Shown here piece by piece: positions 56,132 through 64,000 of a DNA stretch of 64,000 bases. The notes below the pieces were generated by a model. The model worked only from the letters and a program-made list of their open reading frames with translations. It had not been told where the DNA came from and ran no database searches. Where the stretch lies: contig NW_024609837.1 of the NCBI RefSeq assembly GCF_016920785.2, forward strand, positions 26,165,533 through 26,229,532, written 5' to 3'. The translations under genes were made by a program, and so were the position numbers. The DNA comes from Ixodes scapularis. Taxonomy: Eukaryota > Arthropoda > Arachnida > Ixodida > Ixodidae. Positions within the stretch are counted from its first letter, which is position 1. Each line of letters begins with the position of its first letter.

Positions 56132-56267
56132 GGGGTAAGAGCGCTAAAAACAACGGACAAGTAAAAGAAACGTACAACACAGTGCGCTCTGTGTTGTACG
56201 TTTCTTTTACTTGTCCATTGTTTTTAGCGCTTTTACCCTCACAAATATGGATCACCAACTAGCCCAA
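56132..56267 (-). repeat. TTGRGCTAGTTGGT-type hairpin repeat, copy 4 (minus)
   Basis: On the minus strand TTGGGCTAGTTGGT (56267-56254) is followed 14 bases later by a palindrome of about 108 bp (56132-56239). Its arms include GAGGGTAAAAGCGCTAAAAA and GGACAAGTAAAAGAAACGTA and have only a few mismatches. The centre is ACAGTGCGCTCTGT. It has the same architecture as the 45868 copy but a different arm sequence. Confidence 0.88.
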
Positions 56268-56336
56268 GTGCATACGCGCCTACAGTGCATTTGACGGTTT
56301 TTGAGCATGTTGCATCGAATTCTAACCACTTAGTGG

Positions 56337-56398
56337 ATTGATGGATGGATGCGCACCCCGTTCCATTCGAACCGGGCGGTGAGTTTCGCCACCTAGTC
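56337..56398 (-). repeat. Retroposon 3' tail (CTAGGTGGCG family), copy 3
   Basis: On the minus strand CTAGGTGGCGAAACTCACCG continues through CCCGGTTCGAATGGAACGGG to ATCCATCCATCAATCC. It is adjacent to, and in the same orientation as, hairpin-family copy 4. Confidence 0.8.
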
Positions 56399-57478
56399 GA
56401 AGCCTAATTCCTTCAAATTGTCTCATCTTCGATAATAATTTCGATTTTAACGAAGATTGGCACGCTGGCGTCATCTATCGGATAGTCCTGGAAACCTTGC
56501 GACCTGTGTACATATTTTTATACTTTTTTGCGCGTTATGCTTTCGCCAAGGGCTTGAAATAATTTCATACAATGTTACGAGCACCTATTTCTTACAGACC
56601 CGCGGCGTTTCGTGCAGGTCTGATTAGTCCCGAGCGGAACCGATTGGAGCGCTGCCATTGCTCGATTGTGACGTAGAGACACGTTTCACGTCACGAGGCC
56701 AGATATTTTCTTCGCTTTGCTTTGCTTTTGTTGTGTGCTTTAGCGCGTATAGCAGCAAAAACTGTTCGCTAGGTGTATTTTCTTTTTGCTATCGCGCGAA
56801 ACGTGCGTAGGACAAAACCTAAAAAACAAATCCGAACACGCCAAGCGAAACAATCGGAAGGCGTGTGTAGGTTACAATGGAATCCTATAGGTGGCATTCA
56901 CTTGACGTCACTCGCTAGGTGCGCTGGCATCGGCCACCACGGTCGCCGTCTTCGAGATCTCTTTCTATCCCATGTTGGTGTCAAGTGTCGTCTGGCCGGA
57001 CCTTTTAGCGTGGGATAGCAGCATTTTACATCTTTAAAGAGTCTTTGTGGCCAAAACTAGAGGTTATTTTTAGACTTTGGTGCTTTTGAAGTGCCGTAGG
57101 AATATTTTTTGTGAGTGTTTTAGTTCGTTTTTGTCGCTATCGGACTTGTCCACCACGGCCGCGTTGCCCCATGCAGCGCTCCCTGCCGCGCGCGCCGTGC
57201 CCACGACGGTAGCTCTTTTGCAAGAACTGTGATTTTTCTACTCTGTAACTTTTGTAGCACGGTGTGATTATTCTTTGTTTTGTTTTGCTAGTTTCCTTAT
57301 TGTTTTTTACTCTAGCGGATTTTCTGCACTACGCCCGTGTAACCGTGTTGCTCCGTCGCCTCCGTGTCGTACGTCGTGGCTTCGGTGTTCGTTCCTGTGC
57401 ACAAACATGCCGTGCGGCTCACCGAGGGTGCAGCTAATAAAAAATGCGGCGCATTTTTCATTAGCCCGAACGATTTAA
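56399..57478. other. No recognised gene
   Basis: Unassigned frames (for example 56773-57018) occur here. A hairpin, GCTAATAAAAAATGCG against GCGCATTTTTCATTAGC, lies at about 57433-57465 just before the next element and may belong to its flank. GC-rich words at 57150-57210 have no recognisable exon. Confidence 0.4.
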
Positions 57479-57895
57479 AAACCGCATGCAAGCGATTTGG
57501 CGAGTGACGAAACAAGCGACTCGCTTCGCTGTCGCTCGGTCACTCGCGCGACGAGGCAAACCACATGAAAGCGACGGAAGCAAACGACCAAGGCAACGAG
57601 CGCTAAGTTTTCTAGAAATCCAAAAACCGAGCTACGCGACAGTGAAGGGTGAACCACATGTAAGCGATTTAGCGAGCGACAGCGACGGGAGTTGGCGGCG
57701 GGCGACGGAGATTTCTCACGGTCGGTTGTCGCGTCGCTCGGTTTTTAGATTTCTAGACATCGTCCCTCATCGCCTTGGTCGCTTGCATCCGTCGCTTTCA
57801 TGCGCTTCGCCTCGTCGCACGAGTGTCTGAGCGACAGCGAAGCTAGTCGTCGCCGCTTGTCTCGTCGCTCGCTAAATTGCTTACATGCGGTTCAG
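57479..57895. mobile_element. Composite foldback element with an extra internal end
   Basis: The left end AAACCGCATGCAAGCGATTT (then GGCGAGTGACGAAACAAGCG) mirrors the right end CGCTTGTCTCGTCGCTCGCT (then AAATTGCTTACATGCGGTT). A third copy of the end, GAACCACATGTAAGCGATTT, sits inside at about 57650. The inner sequences AAGCGACGGAAGC...CGACCAAGG and CCTTGGTCGC...CCGTCGCTT, with the CTAGAAATCCAAAAACCGAG word, are again mirrored. It is non-coding and looks like one element formed from, or inserted into, another of the same family. Confidence 0.78.
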
Positions 57896-59076
57896 CCTTT
57901 ACACACGGCGGCAACAAAGAAAACGGCCCGCCCCCGAGATCAACTTTTCTTCTATCTCCTGTTCAATGAAGCTTCTTCGACGATATGAAATTAGCACACA
58001 CCGGACGACCGCGTACCCAAGCCAGTCAAACTGCGACCTCGAAGATGGCGGATCGACGGTGGCGCTCCCTGGCCAAATCGAACCTGCAGGCTCAGTGAGC
58101 TGCCAACACTTCTTTGCGCGCTTCCCAACTTCAAGCAGCACACTAGATGTTGCGGAAGCAACGACAACAATCTCAACGACTTCAGCAGCAGCTCAAGTTG
58201 GTGGGAAGGAAAAGCACGGTGGGTCGGAAGGAAGGTGCTCGTCACTCGCTGCTTGCGTCAAGCGGCCTCGTTGAATAAATGCGCTCGCAAGACCCCTTTT
58301 TTCATTTTTTTCCTTGGGTTTATTTCGTATGAATAGTTTGAACCTTGACCTATAGATCTTTCGGTTAGAAGGTATAAGTCTTATATTTTCTTCGTCCCCT
58401 TGTCATTGTCGAAGCGTTGCGAGGTGGTGGCGGATGCTCTCGTCGCTGTGACACACTCGTCCATTTTATTTGCCGCTTTCTTCGATGTAAAGCACAAATA
58501 AACACGCTATGAACTACTCTCGCCTCGTGTGGTACGTACACTTTATGTTTTGTGCGTCTCTCTAAAACCGCGCAAGCAAACTGCGAAAAAAAAAAAAAAA
58601 AAACGGCGATCGGAATGACAAGTTGAACGCCTGCTCGGCCCTCGTCGCTATTGGTTTCCATTTTCTCTGCCCGCCTGTTTCCGACAGGCCGAAAAAAAAA
58701 AATCGTTCCGGAAATTAAGCTGTCCCAGAATCTACCTGTTTTGCTCTCTTGACAAGTCTCCGCGAAGCTGAGACGACGACCGATTTGGTCGAGGTCAGTA
58801 CGATAACACGAAACTGGGTCACTGGGTCCTGTTCCGTAGGTCGCGACGCTATACTGTTGTTGTGCTGCTTGAGCTTAATTTTGACGAGAAGTACGGCGAA
58901 AGCATTCGGTCGCACGCAAGCCCCCAAACTCAGGTTCAAATTAACCAATCAAACATGAATTGTCAACAATACACCTCAACCCACACGCTACCAACGAAGC
59001 GCAGAAGCGATCACGTGGTACTTGGTACTTCGTCACGACAAGGAGTCGCCAGGTGGCGCACTTCATCTTCTCGGGG
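57896..59076. other. No recognised gene
   Basis: A 129-codon plus frame (57885-58274) ends just before AATAAA at 58275-58280. It has no known domain, and its 5' part lies in the foldback element, so I do not call it. A-runs occur at 58587-58603 and 58693. Confidence 0.4.
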
Positions 59077-59138
59077 CTAGGTGGCGTAAACTACCGCCCG
59101 ATTCAAAGGGCTCAGCCGGATTCATTTATCCGTACATC
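59077..59138 (+). repeat. Retroposon 3' tail (CTAGGTGGCG family), copy 4
   Basis: CTAGGTGGCGTAAACTACCG continues through CCCGATTCAAAGGGCTCAGC to ATTCATTTATCCGTACATCC, with the terminal array degraded. Confidence 0.78.
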
Positions 59139-59756
59139 CGGGCTGATAGCTGTCCCAGTTGGCACAAACCGTGAACCGCAAGCGATACCAGAACCACGAC
59201 ATCTCCCTCTGTTCTAAAGCGATCGGCAAAACGCGGGTGTAACCGACTCACGTAATAATATTCCAAGCACTTAGGAATACTGCTTTCGCTCCTTGTTTCG
59301 ACACATATGTATGAAAAGGCAATATAGTCGCAGTGGTACATTATATGAGCTGCCACATTCGATTAGGCGTTTTCTTCTTTTTTTTTTTGCGTCTGCGGTC
59401 GTCACTTGTAAGCTCTGCTGTTTCTCATTTTGTCGAATAGTCTGAAAAACAGGACCGTAACTTCGCATTTGGCACCTAGCTGCGACAACAGCTCTCTCAA
59501 GAACGCATGGCAAATTGCTAGGCAATAGTGTTGCATGTGTGAAACGTTCTATAGCATCCTAAACGTTTAGCGACACTGAGTCTCTAGACGCCTATAAGTT
59601 CACGGCTCTCTTCATTAAATAGTTTAACCCGTACATGTGTACACTTGGTAGTAGTTCCTATAGAATGAAGCGATACTACCGCTAATCGGGCTGATAAACC
59701 TGGCGATCTTCCGCAGCCTTCCGTACTATACTTTCCCGTTCCTCTCTCTCACTGCG
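59139..59756. other. No recognised gene
   Basis: Unassigned sequence with a T-run near 59379-59388. Confidence 0.4.
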
Positions 59757-59769
59757 CACAGGTGGTCGA

Positions 59770-59915
59770 ATTCCTCCTCTCGCACCTCACTCTTCCTCGC
59801 CTGCCCCTCTGGTCACATGACCTCATCGTTAACCAATCAGCGTCGAGCACCTCACTCCTCCTCTCCCACCCGTCGTCGACCAATCAGGGTCGAGCCTCGC
59901 GGCCACGCTTTTATC
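59770..59915 (+). promoter_or_regulatory. Duplicated CT-rich/CCAAT segment, promoter-like
   Basis: Two related units each start GCACCTCACTCYTCCTC and end CCAATCAGSGTCGAG, with CCAATCAG at 59833-59840 and 59880-59887. About 20 bp after the second box is CTTTTATCC, a TATA-like word. Duplicate CCAAT boxes 47 bp apart ahead of a TATA-like site suggest a promoter or an LTR-like fragment, but no downstream exon is recognised. Confidence 0.3.
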
Positions 59916-62083
59916 CAGGCTTCACGAAGCAAAGAACGTTTCACTTTAAAACTGGCAAATACGCCAAAGCAGCGCGAAATACAAAATGCTTTAAGTGGAG
60001 CGCAGAGTAACTGGTAGATTTCCTAGTCCGGGTAAAGTAAAACTAAATGCATGGGTAGAACGTGCATCGAACAACAGCGTTTACGATGCCCTTTCGAGGA
60101 GCTCTATTAAGACATTTTTAAACAATATTTTATTGTGTTTGTCCTTCAATTTTATTTTTATAAAGCGAAATCAATGCCTTAAAAGTTAAGTCAAGTCTTC
60201 ATTAAAAATAATATAAGAAACTCAGTATCGTTTGTGAGGATGTTAAAGGCATTCGAGATCACTCAAACGGTTTCTCTTTTCTATTTTCATTTTTTTATTA
60301 CCCTACAAATTTATAAATGTATCAAAAATCGAGTGATTCGCTATCCTTCTGATTGAACTTAAAAATTGTACTCCACGTACAAAAACAAATCTTGGAAGTA
60401 CTTCATTTAGAGGTGTATTACTCGTAGTTCAAGATCTTTTGAACTGCTTTCCAGTTGTGTGCACTGCAAATGCGATGGAGTAACTGTGACAAGTTACTTC
60501 GTGAGACGCCCGTCGCGCGCCGTGTTGGTGGCACGCCACGATCATCTCATCGGATACGAAGTTTGAACCGCGCATTGAGCAACGCGTCGGAATCGCGCGA
60601 CCCGACGCGTCAGCACCCCTCCCCCCCCCCCCCCCCCCCCACCCTCCAGTTCATTGCGACTCTGGGTTTGTGTCGAACCCGCGCTGATCGGCTAAATTCG
60701 AAGAATAATTTCCCGTTGGCGTGTTCTTCTTTTGTTTCGTCGATCGCACCGTGCTAGCACATACCGTGGATCGATCCCGCAAGCGGTCCTGCCGCCATCT
60801 GGCGTGCAGGCGGTCGTTACTGGGACGTCCTTGAGACGAGAACACCTCTGCCTCGTAATTAAACGCGCGGCCCAATCGATATCGACATCATCTGGTTTCG
60901 ATGGCCGCTCCTTCTGGCGGCCGTCTTGGGAACCACGTGTACACACACACGCACGCACGCACACGAAGAAGCACGATCGTGTCACGCTTGAACGGAGCGG
61001 CCGCTTTTTCCTCTCTCGGGTTTCTCGAGGGCGAGAGAGGTGGTAGGGTTGGTTTATGACGTCGTCGCTTTTCTGGGCGCGCATATTTATAAACCTGGCC
61101 GGGTGCAAACGGAAGTAGCATTTCAGTAGCTGCCAGGTTCGAAACGGAGTTTTCGAATGGCCCTCTAGGGATCAGAATAAACAACCTGCGCAGGTTTTCC
61201 ATATTTTTCGCAGTGTTTTAACCGTAAATCCAGCTCCATTTGGCGTGCTAGTTAAAAGATGCGAAATTCGAAACCCGGCTTTTACCAAATACGTTAATAG
61301 CCAGAAGAAAAACAAAAAGAACAACATTAAATGGAGTTTTAGCAGATTCAAGCTAACCAATACTGAGGAAGAGTGTGTATCAGTAATGTTGACCTGCTTC
61401 TAATTGGGTCTGCGTGTTGTCTTTTATAGGTTCACTCCTCTCATAGCTTGTTCACCAATTCCAGTGCACGGTTAGGCTAGGGCTAATTAACTCTTTGAGA
61501 GTACCAGCGGTGGTTAAAAAGCTGCATAATTTGAAATAAACTTCAGTTAACGAGACTGCGGCATAAACCACAATTTTAGCACACGTTCGTTAGGCCTAGT
61601 TTGTCATGATAACTTTAATCAAATTAGATCGTTAAAAAAAACGCGCGCGTCATAGAGACATTTCTACAATTGTTAGCTTACTTTGTGTATTTTATATACA
61701 ACTGCTTTAAGCGGGTTCAGAATTAATGGTGATACTGTAACGAATTATGTAAGCTTTCAAAAACATTTAGTCATAGTACACGCCACATATTGTACGTGCA
61801 CTAATATATGAAGCTCAAACGAAGTCGGACAGAGCATTAGATGGGAACCCCGGTACATTTTCTCGACTTTAAGATTACGACGGTTTTTAGTGAAGGAAGT
61901 GTCCCTGAATTACGAGTTGTCGTTTTTTTATTTCGATGCCTTGTATAGTTTTACAGATATCCTATCTCAAATTTTTTGTTTCGGGAGTCTATAGCGAAGC
62001 CGAAACTACCGGCTCGAGTACGATGGCAGCACTCGTGATTAGCCGCATGGCGATCGTCTGACGAAAGTTCGTAATGCAGTATA
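59916..62083. other. No recognised gene; poly-C and (AC)n runs
   Basis: A poly-C tract of more than 20 lies at about 60614-60640, and (CA)n/(CACG)n at about 60942-60965. The CpG-rich part 60480-61080 has several unassigned frames. The part 60050-60460 and 61380-62000 are AT-rich without features. Confidence 0.45.
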
Positions 62084-62262
62084 CTGTCGAGACCGATTAT
62101 AACGAAGTCTGTTATAACGAAATAGTTGTTACAGCGAAGCGATCACGATTTCCCATTCTCTTTTGCACCTCGTTATAACCGAAGTCGGTTATAACGAAAT
62201 GCCGGATATATCGAAGTGATTTTCGATTCCCGTTGACTTCGTTATATAACGAATCTCAACAG
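62084..62262. mobile_element. TA-flanked MITE (GAGACCGRTTATAAYGAA family), copy 2
   Basis: It is bounded by TA at 62082-62083 and 62263-62264. The left end CTGTCGAGACCGATTATAAC mirrors the right end GTTATATAACGAATCTCAAC followed by AG. The interior shares GCGAAGCGATCACGATTTCC and GATTCCCGTTGACTT with the copy at 24981. It has no coding sequence. Confidence 0.88.
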
Positions 62263-64000
62263 TACCTCAAAACGTACGACTGGCCTATATTTGCGAGAGT
62301 AGTTTCGATCAGTCGGGTAACACGCTACGACTGTTTTACTGGTTTGCTTTGGAGATATCAAACATTTGTAGCAAATAGTAATGCACATTCACAAAGTCGC
62401 GAGCCGAAAAGCGAGTTCGCCACGATGATGCACGCAGGCTCAGAACGATCTCTTTTGTGAAGAACTACGAAATCTTGGTGGTGTGCGATGCACGTTGAAG
62501 ACGCCTTGTGGAAGCTATTCATAATCTCGCGCTGAGCAGGAACGGACTAAACTATGGCGACTAGTGAATGCCACCTTTGGCACCACGACGCGCTTGTGCG
62601 AGTGAGAAGAGAATCAATAAGCTTCGTGCACGATCGCCAAAAAGCACTTAGAAAGTATAGGGCCGCTAAAACATCGCATAACAAGCTGAAAATCGTCCGC
62701 CGGGACGATTTGTGCTTCCTTCGTTATCAAGAAACCTCCTCGAAAACGAAGATGACGTCAGGACACAAGGTTGCTTGGGAGAACAGTCAGCCCGCTGAAT
62801 GTCCACTGAAAAGCATGGTGGCAGCATTTTTACTATCGGTTTAATTCAGAGTGGATCGCGGTTTTCCGTAAGAGTAACACATTGGCAGTCCTCGAATTCA
62901 GTCTTTGCAAATGGATATCAGTCGTTTACTTTGGTTCGACTTTTCACCGGAATTACCCTCTAACTAGTGCAAAGAACGCAAACAAAACAAAACAAAACAA
63001 AACCAACAAACAAAACATTAGGAAAGTTTTATGTTTATAATGGAGGTTTAGTTAAGAGACATCGATTTTTCTTTGGCAGCTAAGACTCTTAGCAAGACCT
63101 TAATCGAATAAAAGTTTTGTGGCATGAGCACCGGAAGAAAAATAAATGACAGCGTTTTGACATTGGAGCGCGTAGAACCTCAGCGCTAAATCTAGCGGAC
63201 TAATTCCCAACGAATCACAGGACACTCAAAATGTAACGAAAGCAGCTCAATCCTCTGGTAGATATAGAAACTGAAACGGCAACCGTTTTTATATAACATA
63301 TATATATATATTTTTTTTTTCTCTCTTCTGTGATGTCAAGAAGTGAGCCTTGCAGCGTGCGCCAACACCTTCTGTTTTACTTTTTTTTGTTTTGTATTTG
63401 ACATTATATTTCGGAGCTTGAAGTTCAGTTTTCGGTACTTAAGGTTTTCGAGCCCGTCCAGTGTTGGATCGATATCCCAATTCTAAATGGCTCTTCAGCC
63501 CGACACCAATTGAAAGAAAGTTGTAATGTTAAAACGAAAACTACCTACACGTGCTTTTTTTTTTTTTTTGTACCCTTTCCTCTCTCTCTTTCACTTCTTT
63601 ACTTTCTTTTATCTTTTTACTTTTCCCAAACACTTCTTGTTCCCCGTGCGTCGCATTACGTTTCCAAAAGTAGTAAAAAAAAAAAAAAAAGAATGGCGCG
63701 CTCTCATTACCGCTACAAAAACAAAGATTGCGTCGGAGAAACGATCGAGAGAACATAAAATGACGCACTTCAAAAACGTGTTTTCAGATGGACGTCGCAG
63801 AAAAAGGGAGAAGCAGCATACCTCCTATCGATTCTTGTACGGAAGTCGTGAACCTGCCGAGAGTTGAATTCGATCAGGTTCGAATTTTATTCGACCTTTC
63901 AGCTTGAAGTTCGTAAAAAGTTCGACTGAAGTTCGACAATTATGCGTATGCGCGATCATTGAAAACGAGCTGGATATGTGAAATGTGTACGTATGAGGAG
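62263..64000. other. No recognised gene; several simple repeats
   Basis: (AAAAC)n at about 62983-63002, (TA)n at about 63297-63310, T-run at 63556-63570 and A-run at 63675-63690. A 96-codon frame (62554-62844) is rich in Lys/Arg/His and unassigned. GTTCGA-like words are clustered at 63860-63940. Confidence 0.45.

Noticed and set aside
57885..58274. 129-codon plus frame ending next to AATAAA
   Set aside because: The start lies inside a foldback element, there is no recognisable domain, and AATAAA is common by chance in AT-rich DNA.

Overview
This is a eukaryotic, gene-poor and repeat-dense window. The base composition is uneven, with many poly-A/T runs and several poly-C runs of 15 or more. 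The one clear cellular gene is an arthropod-type K+-dependent Na+/Ca2+ exchanger (NCKX/SLC24). Several interspersed repeats (a short CTAGGTGGCG tail ending in ATCC/ATTC repeats, hairpins behind a TTGRGCTAGTTGGT motif, tRNA-like SINE heads) resemble what I remember from hard-tick genomes. I therefore infer a chelicerate, most likely an ixodid tick; this is inference, not proof.

Layout. 1-8.6 kb: mostly AT-rich DNA with no recognisable gene and one decayed LINE reverse transcriptase (4.1-4.8 kb, minus). 8.6-12.7 kb: foldback elements, a pair of related MITEs at 10.77 and 11.18 kb, and a degenerate tandem repeat of about 70 bp units. 14.5-19 kb: tRNA-like SINE heads, a PIF/Harbinger-like transposase relic, and the first copy of a roughly 1 kb repeat (R1). 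19.3-25.2 kb: a 1.27 kb hAT-like element with a perfect 8-bp target-site duplication, the second R1 copy split by another hAT-like element, a pogo-like MITE and a TA-flanked MITE. 26.7 kb: a MITE carrying CRE and CCAAT sites, which has a relative at 52.4 kb.

28.6-29.9 kb (minus): the 5' end of the NCKX gene. I resolve two phase-0 coding exons separated by a 346-bp intron, with a possible upstream ORF. The exons encode an N-terminal signal anchor and the first exchanger repeat. The second half of the exchanger must lie on the low-coordinate side, and no other exon is visible in the remaining 28.5 kb, so the following intron is long or runs off the window.

31.9-36.7 kb: a foldback element interrupted by an unusual TTGGCC-rich element, then a 4.17 kb LTR retrotransposon with paired 663-bp LTRs. 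Its domain order (SCAN-like Gag, protease, integrase zinc finger, RNase H end) matches the Gmr1 clade of Ty3/Gypsy, with the integrase core and most of the RT deleted. 37.4-64 kb: a third hAT-like element, a 190-bp near-perfect palindrome, foldback and TA-flanked MITEs, and dispersed short retroposon tails, with no confidently recognised cellular gene.

In functional terms the window is the 5' part of one transporter gene embedded in several layers of nested, mostly non-autonomous transposons. No repeat-encoded protein here appears intact.
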